Shown here in pieces: positions 12,607 through 23,514 of a stretch of DNA of 61,152 nt. Numbering within the stretch: the stretch's first letter is position 1; every line of letters starts with the position of its first letter. A program made the position numbers and the translations under genes. Location: positions 1 through 61,152 of the forward strand of contig JAMYWO010000085.1 in NCBI GenBank assembly GCA_024220525.1, read 5' to 3'. Under the pieces are notes generated by a model, which saw only the letters and a list, made by a program, of their open reading frames with translations, was not told the DNA's origin and did not search any database. The DNA is from Cochliopodium minus. Its lineage: Eukaryota; Discosea; Himatismenida; Cochliopodiidae.

Positions 12607-13526
12607 GTTAATTAATTCTGTTTTATATTGTTATTGAATTGTGATTTGATTTGATATTTTTAGTTATTTATGAGAAATATTAATATTTTGAGAAAAATAA
12701 ACAATCTTTTCTGGTTAAAAAAGGTAAAATTTATTTAGTTAAAAATATCTGTTTTTTTTATAAATAAGGTAAAAATGGTTAGTGTATTGAAACAAAATCA
12801 ATTTTATTTTAATTTGTAAGAAAATTAAAAATTTTATAAAAAACAAATAAAAAATAAAGAAAAATAAAAAAAAAAAAAATTAGTTCTTTTTTCTAAATCC
12901 TCATTTTTTTTGAATGAATGTGCCTTTCACCAAAATAATCCAAACAATTATTCTTTAAAATTGCCTGGGATGAACTTCCTATCCATTCTCCGATTTGATT
13001 CTTGTAATGAATTTTTTGAATCTTTTTCTTATACTGTTATAAATTTGGCAAGTATTGCTATTTATCATTTTCTTTTATTCTTCTTCATGTAAAAGTGAGG
13101 GGCCATCATTTATTAGGTTCTCTAATAAATGATGGTGTGGGTTGTATATTTTTCTCAAATAAGTTCTTTGTTTGGGAGGAATCCACAGGATCTAATTAAA
13201 TGGCTCAATAAATAGTTTACGCTTGTTGGATTTGGTATTCGAAATCTATTCTTTCTTTTTGTTACATTAGTCAATGCTGATAATTAGGCTCTGATGGCTT
13301 TTTAAAGAATAAATAAAGAAAATAATAAGAAAAATATTTAATATATTTTCTCAAATTTTTATAAATTGAATAAATACACTCCCTATTTTCAAGATAAAAT
13401 TTAAACCATTGTTTCTATTTTCAAGATAAAATTTAAATCTTTTAAAAGTTAATATTAATACATGCTTGCTGTTCATTTTAAAAAAATTTCGAAGTCCTCC
13501 ATATATATAATTTTCAAAAAAAAAAA
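12607..13526. other. 920-bp intergenic region, no supported gene
   Basis: Divergent region between XRN2 (minus) and POP4 (plus), so it should hold both promoters. No reading frame on either strand shows domain-like content. The part 12950-13300 is less AT-biased than normal spacer and contains a perfect inverted repeat, so a decayed gene or mobile-element remnant is possible but not shown. Confidence 0.5.
13103..13135. repeat. perfect 14-bp inverted repeat, 5-nt loop
   Basis: The arms CCATCATTTATTAG (13103-13116) and CTAATAAATGATGG (13122-13135) are exact reverse complements around the loop GTTCT. It lies upstream of POP4 in otherwise featureless DNA. It could be a hairpin RNA, a protein-binding palindrome or a remnant of a mobile-element end. 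Confidence 0.7.
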
Positions 13527-14300
13527 ATGCAGAATAATAAAGATAAAGTAGATTTGTATACGAAATTACCTCAATTCATTTCTGAGGGACAATCTGTTCA
13601 ATTCATTGATCAAGATATTAAAGCAGGAACTTTTGTATCAAATTATTTTGATGAGAATATTAATAAGACAGGTGATACTGCATCTGATCTCAAAAATATC
13701 TATTTATCATTGAGGAAAATGAAGAATCCATCACATATAAAAGAAAAGAAAGAGAAGAAACAAAAAAGAAAAATTTTGAAGAAAAAAAGAAAGTTATTGA
13801 GTAAAAGGGATGAAAAGAAAATGGGATTGATACCATTGAAATCGACAAAAGCATTGAAAAAAAGAAAAATAGAGGAGAATGATCAACCACAAGAACAAAA
13901 TAATTATAAATATCAAAATTTTGAAGCATTAAATAAATTATGGGAAAAATATATCGAAGAGATCATGGGAAATTTAAACAATCTAAACAACCACTCAAAA
14001 TTATTAAACATCTCTCTCAATTTAACTAAATGTGATTACAACGGAGCTCTAATAACAGTAACACGTTCAAAATGTCCTACTTTGATAGACAAACAAGGAA
14101 TAGTGATAATGGAGACGATGAACGTTTTCAAAATGATATCAAAAGATGACAAAGTTTACTTTGTCCCAAAAAACAGTTGTGTATTCACCGTGCACATCAA
14201 TGATCTTTCTTTTACTCTTCACGGACCTCATTTTATATGTAGACCACAAGACAGAATAACAAAAACATTCAAAACAAAACCCTCAATGGAGTTGAAATAA
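13527..14300 (+). CDS. POP4: RNase P/MRP subunit p29 (POP4/RPP29)
   Basis: Intronless 257-aa protein. The C-terminal ~120 residues match the RNase P subunit p29 fold, which binds the RNA of RNase P and RNase MRP in nucleus/nucleolus for pre-tRNA and pre-rRNA processing. Visible family features are LNKLWEKYIEEIMG, the strand pattern CDYNGALITVTRSKCPTLID, KQGIVIMETMNVFKMIS, the VPKNSCVFT block, and a final FTLHGPHFICRPQDR strand. The central stretch (~70-110) is Lys-rich and looks like a nuclear/nucleolar localisation region. The ATG at 13527 follows an A-rich leader. The gene is convergent with the YVH1-like gene 108 bp downstream. Length is slightly above the usual ~220 aa. Confidence 0.9.
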   Translation: MQNNKDKVDLYTKLPQFISEGQSVQFIDQDIKAGTFVSNYFDENINKTGDTASDLKNIYLSLRKMKNPSHIKEKKEKKQKRKILKKKRKLLSKRDEKKMGLIPLKSTKALKKRKIEENDQPQEQNNYKYQNFEALNKLWEKYIEEIMGNLNNLNNHSKLLNISLNLTKCDYNGALITVTRSKCPTLIDKQGIVIMETMNVFKMISKDDKVYFVPKNSCVFTVHINDLSFTLHGPHFICRPQDRITKTFKTKPSMELK

Positions 14301-14408
14301 AAAAAATTTAAAATAATTTTTTTATTTTTTATTTTTTTTTTTAAATAAATGATTTATTCAACAAAATATAACATTTAAATAAGTTTTTTCTTCTTAAAAC
14401 TGTCAAAG

Positions 14409-15230
14409 TTATTTTTTCTTGTATTTTGCAAACTTGTTTCTTGCTTTTTCATGAGATTCCAGCTCATCTTCCGAAAACAACATTTTTCTGCAACTTGAAC
14501 AAGAGTACCAATTTTTTCCTTCTCTGTCAAATTTGTCAACGCTACTTTTAGGAACTTGGATGCATGGTCTTTACATTTTCGAATTTTTTTTTTTTTTAAT
14601 AATTAAAATTTGAATTTCCGAAATGAATTACACTATCCAAGCAGAACAAGAACATTGTGATCCTTAAATTTTATGATATTTTAAAGATAAATGTTTGATT
14701 TTCGAATTTTTATTTGTTACCCATCCTACAAATTAATTTATAATTCAATTCTTTTATTAATCTACAATGATTTGTTGGAAATATGATGATACCATTTGAA
14801 TGATCCTGTTTGATGGAAATAATTAAAATTTTTTTTTTTGAGATATATGCAAGAAAGAATCAAGAAATGAAATATATATTCTTTTTTTTCTTTCATTTGA
14901 TTGATAATCACCTAATTTCTTCTTGCATGATGGGCAATTTATCTTCCCTTCAAAAGTTTTTTGTTCATCTATTTCATTTTGTGGAATACTCATCCATTCA
15001 TAAGCTGATTTGAAGAAGAAAGATGAACATTCTTCTTTTGGTCTTCTATTTGGATCCATTCAAAAAAATTTCTTTCCAAAAGCAAAAAACCCTTTTTTTT
15101 TTAATTTATAATGATGTTCGAAAATAAAAAAAAATTGTAAAAAAAATTTACCAGATAAATTTTCATAAAAGGAAAAAACAACATCAATTTGAAGAAGAGA
15201 AATAATATTTGTAATTTCTTTTGTATTCAT
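14409..15230 (-). CDS. YVH1/DUSP12-type zinc-binding domain protein, phosphatase-less and apparently permuted
   Basis: Predicted 136-aa protein, six exons: 15230-15152, 15034-14912, 14805-14793, 14725-14721, 14662-14632 and 14568-14409, all phases consistent. It carries the zinc-binding half of YVH1/DUSP12: C29SSFFF...YEWM, C60PSC63KKKLGSFKWMG, QC77SC79SAW, then IVPCIQVPKSSVD. The other zinc half, WYSC107SSC110RKMLF....H123, which in canonical YVH1 precedes the CSSYF-like motif, comes last here. The domain is therefore circularly permuted. There is no dual-specificity phosphatase domain and no HCx5R motif, and the first 26 residues match nothing known to me. In yeast the zinc domain, not the phosphatase, supports Mrt4 release from pre-60S ribosomes, so a ribosome-assembly role is inferred. 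Confidence 0.75.
14721..14725 (-). other. 5-nt coding microexon of the YVH1-like gene
   Basis: Five-base exon between an AG acceptor (14727-14726) and a GTAAC donor (14720-14719). It follows a 13-nt exon (14805-14793). Together they rebuild KLGSFKWMGSQCSC, the W-x-G-x-Q-C-S-C core of the zinc domain. Skipping it breaks the frame. Confidence 0.7.
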
Positions 15231-15291
15231 TTAAACTATTATCTTTATAAATTTTTTTTGAAACTAAATGAAAAATTATTGAAAGAAAAAA

Positions 15292-18200
15292 ATGAACGAT
15301 TGGCAAAAAGTATCTATATATGCATCAGGTAATTTGAATCAAATAAAAATATAAAATTTTTTTATTTTTTTTTTAATTTTCAATTTTTATATTTTGCTAA
15401 ATTTAGCATTGTATAAATATCAGTCTAAATCGGCTCATCAATTGAGTTTTGAGATAGGAGATGAATTCGAAATATTTGCAGCAAATTCCAAAGGATGGTA
15501 TAGAGGATTCCTCTTGCCAGAAAGAGATCAACAAGGATTGATCCCACAAACCTATGTGAAGATCATCTATGCAGGAGAGGGTAAACAATGTTCCAAATGT
15601 GGGTTTTTTGGAACAGAAGCATTTTGTGCGAAATGTGGTAATAAAATGGAAGAAGCAGAAATTGAAGAATTAGAAGAATTACAAGAAGAGGGTAAAAATA
15701 ACTTTTATTAATACGCAAAAAAATAAAAATATTATTTTCTCAATTACCCGATCAAATATTATGCTTTATACAGCATTTTATTGAAGATACACTTTTCATT
15801 TTTCAAAATCTAATTTGATGTTACCAATATAATTTATCTAATTTTCAAATTTACAAATTATTATTATCATTCAGATTAGTCATAAATCTTGAAAGAAAAT
15901 ATCCTCGAATTTATAAAGTTTATAAAGATTATAAGAATAAAATAAAGGCAAAGATTTATCTTAACAACGAATGATTAAAAGATTTATCATAATGATAATG
16001 AAAATTTTTTGTCATAATTTAATCTGTGCCATATAATTTGGATCAAATTATAATTTGTAAATGTTGATCCCCTTAACAATCATTTTTACTCACAAATTTT
16101 CAATCACCATCAAATAATTTTTTTAAGAATGAGGATATATTTTTAAAACATTTAAATTTTAAATGAGCAGAAGAGGATGCTTTGAAAGAGTGTGAAGAAT
16201 GCAAAACAGAAGGACAGGGAGTGTTCTGCTCTGAATGCGGAGGCAAAATGGTGGAGAAGATCTTGGATCTAGAGAATCTGATAGAAGAGGTGATAGACAA
16301 AGACCAAATGACCATCCTCGCCAAGATGCTCTCCAAAATAAAAAGAGGGCAAATCGACATCAGCCACGTCAACTTTAAAATCTGTTCCCAAGGTGCTTCG
16401 GGAGTCCAGTTGGAAGACGATGAGTTGATAGAGTTGATCGACACGGACAAACTCACCAATACTACTTCTTTGGTTTTGGCTGGTTGCAGACGTCTTTCCA
16501 TCAAGTCTATTAAGGAGTTGGGCAAGCTCAAGCAGTTGTCTTCTTTGGATGTCAGCACCATCAAGGATCCCAATAATTTTTCCAGGTATTTTTTTTTAAT
16601 AAGTGTTTTTGTGGCTTTTTATTTTTTTAATCTTTTTCATTTTTTGTTTCTTTTATTTTGAGGATTTTTTTTAATTTAGTTATAATTTTCCAGTTAAATT
16701 TAAAATTATTTTTCAATCATTTTATTTTTATTTTTAATCATTTTTATTTTTAATCATTTTTTCTTATTTGTTTCATTTTCATTATATATGTTAATATTTT
16801 TTTCCTCCCACAGTTTTTCTGGGTCACTTAAATCTATTATCCTCAAAAAATCAGGTATAACTGACGAGGGTATGGCCTCTCTTGCTAAGTATTGCCCCAA
16901 CCTTACTGAAATAGATCTTTCTTTCGCTCCAAAAATAACACGTAATTCAATAAATTTTTTTAATCTTTTTTTATCAATTATTCCTTATTTTTAAGCATTT
17001 TCTTTTTTTATGTTGAAAATTTTTTTGTATGAATTTAATATGCGCAATATAATTTGGATCAATTTTATATTTCAACATATGATAGTATATAAATTGATCA
17101 TTGATTGAATATAATCATATTATCATATGTATATGTTGATTGATATTGATCCATTCTTTGATATATTTACTAACAAATTTTCGTTCCAACATTTTTAGTT
17201 TTACTTTTTATTTTTTATTTTTTATGTATTCATTTAAAAATATCTTTTGAATGTTTTTAATCTGTTTATTTTTTTTGGTTTTTTTATGTTTATTTAAAAA
17301 TATTTTTTGAATATTGTTTTTTTATATTTACATTTTTAATTTTTAAATGTTAATTTATTTTTTTTTGTAACAGAAAAAGCATTGTCAGAAGTGGGAAACC
17401 TCAAAAAATTGGAGAAACTCAACCTTTTAAAATGTTCTATTGACGACGAATCATTGAAAAATCTCTCCTCCCTCCCCCTCTCTTCTCTCCACATCAACGA
17501 GTGTTTGTCTCTTACCAATGAGGGAATTAAACACTTGGCCAACATATCTTCCCTCACCTATCTCAACTTGTCCAACAATCCCAAACTCACTGGTGAAAGT
17601 CTTGCAAGGTAACAAAAAAATAAAAAATAAAAAATAAAAAAATAAAATGAAACTTAAAATAAAATAGAGTAAAATGAACAAAATAAAATAAAAGAGTAAA
17701 AATAAAATAAAATAAAATAAAAATAAAATAAAAATAAAAATGAAAATGAAATAAATAAAATTTCAAAAGAAATAAAAAAATGAAAATGAAAATTAAATTT
17801 AAAATATTAAAGTAAAATAAAATAAAAAATAAAAAGTTAGTTCAGATTTATAAAATTAAACATTATTAACTTCATTAAACATTTTTAAAAGTTTTTTTTA
17901 ATATCATGATTATCTTATCATTCATTTTTTCTTCATTATTATTTTTTGTAGCATTTCAAATCTCAAAAGGTTGAGCCATTTCGAATTTGCGAATATCAAT
18001 GACGTGAAAGACGTTGCGTTGAAACACATCTCTGAATTGAGCATCTCCACCCTCAACATGAACAGCTCCAATTTCGGCACCATCGGTCTCGCTTTGATTT
18101 GTAAAATGGCCAAATTTCTCGTCAATTTGGATTTGGGTGTAATTATTTAAATTATTGATTTTTATTTATTTATTTTTTTATTTATTTTTTCTTCTTTTTT

Positions 18201-20067
18201 TTTTTTTATGAATTAATTTATTTTTTTTGATATTTTTTATTTTTTTGATTAATTTCATTTATTTTATTTTTTATTTTTTATTTTTTTTCTTCTTTATTTT
18301 TGATCTTTTTTTCAAAAAAAATATTTTTTTTTGATTCATTTTTCTTTTTTATTTATTTTGTGACATTTTTTTTTTATCATTTTATTATTTTTATTATGTT
18401 CATGATTTTTTTGAATTTTTTGTCATTTGTTATTATTGTACAGTTTTAATTTTTCAAAAAATAAAAAACTTCAAAATTTTTTTTTAATTTTTTTTTTTTT
18501 TAATAAAATATTAATTTAATATTTTATTTGTTTTTTAAATTTTATTTGTTTTATTTGGATCCAAATTTATTTTTCATGTCTCATTTTAGTCTTCAGGAGA
18601 CACACCACGTAAATTGGACATCAAAGACTTACAGTTGATTGGTTTGCTCCAAAAATTGGAAGTTTTGAATTTGTCAGGCTGTCAAATCACTCCCAAAGCT
18701 GATGAAGAGGGTTTTGCCTTTTTTGAAAACCTCAAATCTCTCAAAGAACTCAACATTTTAAATTGTTTGGGGTAACTTTTTTTTTTTTTAATTTTTAATT
18801 TTATTTTTTATTTTTGTTTTTTTTTTATTTTTTATTTCTTGGTCTTTATTTTAAAATTTGTTTAATTATTTTTTTTTATTTTTTGAAAAAATTTATTTTA
18901 TTATTTCTTTTTATTTTATTTATTTTATTTCAATTTTATTATAATGAAACTCTTTTATTTTTATTTTTTTGAATTATTGTTTTTATAATTTTTTTTTTAA
19001 AACCAAAAAAGGTGCAATGTTCGTGGAAAAGCTCTCATAGAAATCACCAAAATGAAAACAATAACAAAGCTGAGCATGAATTGCAAAGTGGGTAAAAATA
19101 ATTTTTCCTTTTTTATTATTTTTTATTTTTTATTTTTTATTTTTTATTTTTTATTTTTTATTTTTATTTTATATTTTCTTTATTTTTATTTTTAGATGGA
19201 GATTATGGTTTGAATTATTTAACTTTGTTGAACAATTTGGAGTATTTGGAGTTCAAACCTCCTTCGGAAGAAGTCACCAAAGACGGTTGGAAGTTTGGAG
19301 ACGGAATGAAAATTTCCACCTTCATTCTCAAAAACCCTCATACCATTGGTAAAAAAAAAAAAAAAAATATTTTTGTTTTAAATAATTTTTTTAAAAATAA
19401 AAACTATTATGAAATATTTTATTACCAATAAAATTTTCTTGATTTTATTTTAATTTACGTCCGATTTTTTACATTTTTTTAATTTTTCTTTTCACTAATA
19501 TTTATTTCTATTTTTAAATTAAATTTTTATTTTATTTTATTTTATTTTCATTTTTATTTTTATTTTTGTTTTATTTTTGTTTTATTTTTATTTTTATAAT
19601 TTTTTTATTTTTATTTTATTTTTATTTTTATTTTATTTTTATTTTATTTTTATTATTTTATTTTGATTTTTATTCATTTTTATTTTTTTTTAATTCCTAT
19701 AGATGACTACGCTTGGGATTACCTCACATTTTACAGCTTCGAATACGTGAACGTACTTTGGTTGGAATCAAAGTTGATCAAGCCAGAAACGTGGAAGTAT
19801 TTCGAGAGGCTGGAGTGCCTCCAAAACCTTCACTTCGGGAGCTCCTACTTTGACGATGACGATAACTTTTCTTTGTTCATTGATCATCTTTTGAAATGCC
19901 CTCATTTGTCTCAACTTTCTTTGAAATACGAAGGCGAGAGTGTCTCTAAGGTCACCAGTGCTTCTTGGAACAAGATCAAGCTTATCCCCAAAATCACTGT
20001 TGTCAAACTTTTTAATTTTCCCAGGGAATCCATGAAAGATTTTGATCAATATCAAGAGATTGATTAA
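15292..20067 (+). CDS. SH3 domain / tandem zinc ribbon / leucine-rich repeat protein
   Basis: Predicted 688-aa protein, ten exons with consistent phases: 15292-15328, 15407-15691, 16171-16585, 16814-16941, 17374-17608, 17952-18138, 18590-18771, 19012-19091, 19196-19348 and 19703-20067. Residues 13-66 are an SH3 domain (ALYKYQSKSAHQLSFEIGDE, WYRG, GLIPQTYVKII). Two four-cysteine zinc ribbons follow: C74/C77/C86/C89 and C115/C118/C127/C130. From ~165 to the end are RNI/AMN1-like leucine-rich repeats (ILKKSGITDEGMASLAKYCP, LNLSNNPKLT, LNLSGCQIT). No catalytic domain is seen. An adaptor is inferred: SH3 for proline-rich partners, LRR for a second partner. The name of a known family does not come to mind. 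Introns 2 and 4 carry related MITE-like repeats. Confidence 0.82.
15999..16102. repeat. MITE-like element, copy 1 (intron 2 of SH3-LRR gene)
   Basis: About 104 bp starting TGAAAATTTTTTGT and ending ACAAATTTTCA, imperfect terminal inverted repeats. An inner block TATAATTTGGATCAA is mirrored by TTGATCC near the other end. It aligns over both ends with the copy at 17014-17183. No clear target-site duplication is visible. Confidence 0.5.
17014..17183. repeat. MITE-like element, copy 2 (intron 4 of SH3-LRR gene)
   Basis: About 170 bp, same ends as copy 1 (TGAAAATTTTTTTGT ... ACAAATTTTCG), the same ATAATTTGGATCAA block and a mirrored ATTGATCC. The middle is longer and contains a further palindromic stretch around ATCATATTATCATATGTATATG. 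It is non-coding. Confidence 0.5.
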
Positions 20068-20362
20068 AAAATCAAAAATTTGTTTTGAACATACAAAAAA
20101 AAAAAAAGAAAAGAAATTTCTGCTTTTAATTTTAAATAAAATCATTTGTATCGTAAAAAAGTCTTCAAAAACCAAAGTATTTTTCCTTTAAACTTTAATT
20201 TTGTGTTCAAAAAATCTTTATTTTAGAATATATTTTAATGAAAATTAAATAATAAAACAAATTTGTTAAATATCTCGTTTTATGTTTCTAACAAATTGAA
20301 TATTTATCCTTTTGCATATAAATTTTTTTTTATTTTTGTACAAATTTTTTCTCTTCCTATCT

Positions 20363-20697
20363 TCAATTTTCTTCATCCCATACCTCTATCAAACATTCTA
20401 TCACAAGACCCAAAGGGACACCTTGTTTGATAGTGGTCCCTTCAATCAATTTCAATGCATCTTTTCTGTTGGCTTTGGATCTTGGTTTTTGTTGATTTTT
20501 GGAGATGGGTGTTCTCCACTATTAAAAATAATGTAAATACTCTTTTATAGATTTGTATTATTGATAGATATGCGTCTGAGAAGGAAAATTTTTTTAATTC
20601 TTATTACAGATGCTCTTATTGATTCCCAATGATTTGCACCTGTCAATATTGGTTTCATATTTGGAATTTGTTTTATCTGATTCATTCCTTGATCCAT
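20363..20697 (-). CDS. small conserved-looking protein, 81 aa
   Basis: Two exons on the minus strand, 20697-20608 and 20518-20363, phase 0 join, giving 81 residues. The N-terminus is MDQGMNQIKQIP and contains HWESIRAS|WRTP across the junction. The middle is basic (KPRSKANRKDALKLIEG). The end is GVPLGLVIECLIEVWDEEN. The Trp-containing segment followed by a PL..(V/M)I..L...W terminus faintly resembles the Gag1-like clamp (DUF4050) family, but this is weak. It would be missed by long-ORF searches because both exons are short. It is convergent with the SH3-LRR gene, 295 bp away. Confidence 0.55.
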
Positions 20698-21123
20698 AAA
20701 ATCTCGATTTTTTTTTTTTTGAAAATAAATTTAACAATTTTATAAACCAAAAAACTTTTCTTTCAAAAAAACATTTGTGAATTGAAATTTAAAAGAAAGA
20801 ATGCAAACCCTTTATGAAAACATTATTTCAATGTTCACTATTCAGTTTGTATATTTTTTTGTAAGTTTTAAAATAATAGTTTGGAATTTTAAATAGTTAA
20901 CTTAAAATTCTTTACTATGGTATTTAAATGTATTGTTATTGAGATGCTATTAAAAATCTTTTAACATTTTTCTTTTATATTGTTAAATGATTTTAAAGAA
21001 ATAAACAAAAAGTTAAAAATTTGGAGAAAAAATGAAAGTTTGCTTTTATTTAATTTGAAAATTGATATTTTTACATTTTGAAATAAAAAAATAAAAATAA
21101 AAATTGAAAAAAGGAAAAATCCA

Positions 21124-21953
21124 ATGAAATTTAAAGGAATAGTGATTATATTTTTAGCTGTGGCTGTTTTAGTGGGCTCAATAATAATAATGAGTGTTGC
21201 AATAAAATATTATTCTGACAACGAATCCAAATCAAAAGCATTCGAATCTTCCAATTGTATGATATTATCAAGAAATATCAATGAAGTATATTGCAAAAGG
21301 GTTGGTAATTGTTATCAAGCATCTTGGCATGTATTATACAGCATAGGGTTTGATAACAAACAAATATAAAAAAATAAAAAAAAATATTTTGGAATTCTAT
21401 TGACATATGGATAGATGTAATATTATAATGTTCATAATGAAAGATATTACTCATTTATATCATATTAAAATCTTTTTTTTTTTTGATTTGAAATTATATC
21501 CAATATATAAAAAACATATCGACCACAATACTCCATAAGGGATGATATATTTCATATAATCTCCTAATTCTTTGAAAATAAAAGGATCAATTTTGGAAAT
21601 GAAAATAGGGCAATGATTTCAACCAATGTCTCGACAATAATTGAAGGTACAACTTATATAGACAAAGTATCTGCCACCAATGAAGAAAATAAATACACTA
21701 TCGGAAGCACTTATGATTGCTTTTACAATAAAAATAGTGTGAGAGTATGTCAATGGAATAAACCAAGTTCAGGAAAAGGATTTTTGGCAATGTTATTGAT
21801 AGGGTATGAAAAGAAATTCCACAAACGATTTAAAAATATAAAGGTTTTTTTTTTCTTTCAATCAGGATTGGAGCAATTGCATTTTCTTTGATTATTATCG
21901 GCATAAGTTGTGTTATCTTCAGAGGAAAAGATGGATATGATCAATTGAATTGA
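21124..21953 (+). CDS. two-TM membrane protein with small cysteine-containing extracytoplasmic domain
   Basis: Predicted 168-aa protein, three exons: 21124-21347, 21609-21803 and 21866-21953. Residues 6-29 are a hydrophobic signal-anchor (IVIIFLAVAVLVGSIIIMSV). The middle ~100 residues contain cysteines (SSNCMIL, YCKRVGNCYQASW, STYDCFY, RVCQW) likely to form disulfides outside the cytosol. A second hydrophobic helix, made from FLAMLLIG joined to IGAIAFSLIIIGISCVIF, precedes a short tail RGKDGYDQLN. The topology is N-in, loop-out, C-in. The first intron uses a GTTTGA donor, as in the oxygenase copy A gene. The family is not recognised by name; the layout resembles small two-TM protist proteins of unknown role. 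Confidence 0.7.
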
Positions 21954-22368
21954 TTATACATCAATTGAAATTACAATTTTCGATTGCAAGAAATATATAT
22001 GCCAATGATTTTTTTTTTATTAATTTTTATTTGTTTGTACAATAAAGTTTTTCTTCCTTCAAATTTAGATTAATTGAATATTTTCCACTCCTCATTTGAA
22101 CCTATTCAAATTTCTTTAATGATACTGGAAGATCTTCAAAAAAATAAATTTTTTATTTATATTATTTTTCAAATTTCTTTTGTTAATTTTAAAAGAGATC
22201 CAAGATGTGAAACACTTCAAACTGAATTCATAAATTTGATATGTTTCTTCTCTCTTCAAAGATATTTTAACAAAGAAATTTTATATTTAAAAACTTTAAA
22301 ATAAATAAAATAAATAAAAAAAAAATTATTCAAATTTTTTAACCCATAAACAAAATTTTAAAACAAAA
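21954..22368. other. intergenic, AT-rich
   Basis: Spacer between the two-TM gene and the LIM gene. Reading frames here are short and lack any motif I can support. Confidence 0.5.
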
Positions 22369-23365
22369 ATGAGTAAAAATCTCTTTATTTCTTATTATTT
22401 AGCTCATAAATTTTATTCTTTTTTTTTCTTTTAATAAGGTTGCCATAAATGTGGAAATGAACTTAGTGGAACTGTTATTTCAAATGATAAAAAGGAAAAA
22501 TTCCATGAACATTGTTATACTTATGCGAAATGCAGTAGTTGTAATCTTAAAATCACAGGAACTGTAACAATTGCATTAGATAGAAATTGGTAAATATAAA
22601 AATATTAATTTATAAACAGCCAAATTAAAAATATAAATAAATTTTTTACCAAATATATATATATTTTAACATTTGTAAAATTTTAAAGGCACAAGGATTG
22701 CTTCAAATGCAAAAGATGCCAAAAACATCTTGATACCACTTTTGTTGTTGAAGGAGGTGATGCTTTTTGCACACCTGAATGTATCAGACAGTAAAAAAAA
22801 TTTTTTTTCAAATTGAAAATTTTAATATACTGAAATAATATAATCATAAAAGACATACTGGAAATACAAGTATCTCATTAAAAGTGGGAGATTTCAGTGA
22901 TTCACATTGTCATGGATGCCACGAAAAATTGAAAGATACAAAAGTAGTTGGTAAATAAATAGCTGAAATATTCTTTAAAAACATTTATTTGCTTTTTAAA
23001 CAATTATTAACTTATATAATCCTCAATTAAACTTAAATCTTCTTCATATTTTCAATTCATACTTTTATTTGATAGCTATGGGACATGATTGGCATGAACA
23101 TTGCTTCAAATGTAAAGAATGTCACTCCCATTTTAAAAGCAAGTTCAATGAAAAGGATGGCTACCCATATTGCGAAAAATGCTATCTTCACAATTTCCAC
23201 GATAGATGCCAAGGTTGTGGTGATCATCTTGTTGGAAAATATTTCAAGGTTGGAGATTATCATTACCACGAAAACTGTTTCAAATGCAACAAATGCCATA
23301 CCATTTTGGGAAGCTCCTATTATGAAAAAGATGGTGATTATCTTTGCAACAAATGCTCCAATTAA
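22369..23365 (+). CDS. LIM-domain protein (three LIM domains plus an N-terminal zinc half-module)
   Basis: Predicted 214-aa protein, five exons: 22369-22372, 22439-22589, 22689-22790, 22853-22950 and 23076-23365. The first coding exon is only ATGA. Order: an incomplete zinc pair CHKC...HEHC; LIM 1 CSSC...HKDC-FKCKRC...CTPEC; LIM 2 CHGC...HEHC-FKCKEC...CEKC; LIM 3 CQGC...HENC-FKCNKC...CNKC. The spacing is canonical for LIM 1-3 (about 17 residues between zinc pairs). The N-terminal module lacks its second zinc half, or LIM 1 has overwritten it. LIM-only proteins act as adaptors, commonly at the actin cytoskeleton; no actin-binding or catalytic domain is present, so the partner is unknown. Confidence 0.85.
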
Positions 23366-23514
23366 AAATTAAAATACCTTTTTACTTCTTTTTGAAAGAT
23401 TATCCATCTTATTCTTGTATTGTTTCATATTTAATCTCAATTCAATAGAAATATGATCTTATCATTATTTGTACAAAAGCCAGTTAAAAAATTAAAAAAA
23501 AAAAAAAAATTAAA

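Noticed and set aside
12910-13092. 60-residue frame in the XRN2-POP4 spacer
   Set aside because: No homology-like pattern, no splice context, and no supportable extension on either strand.
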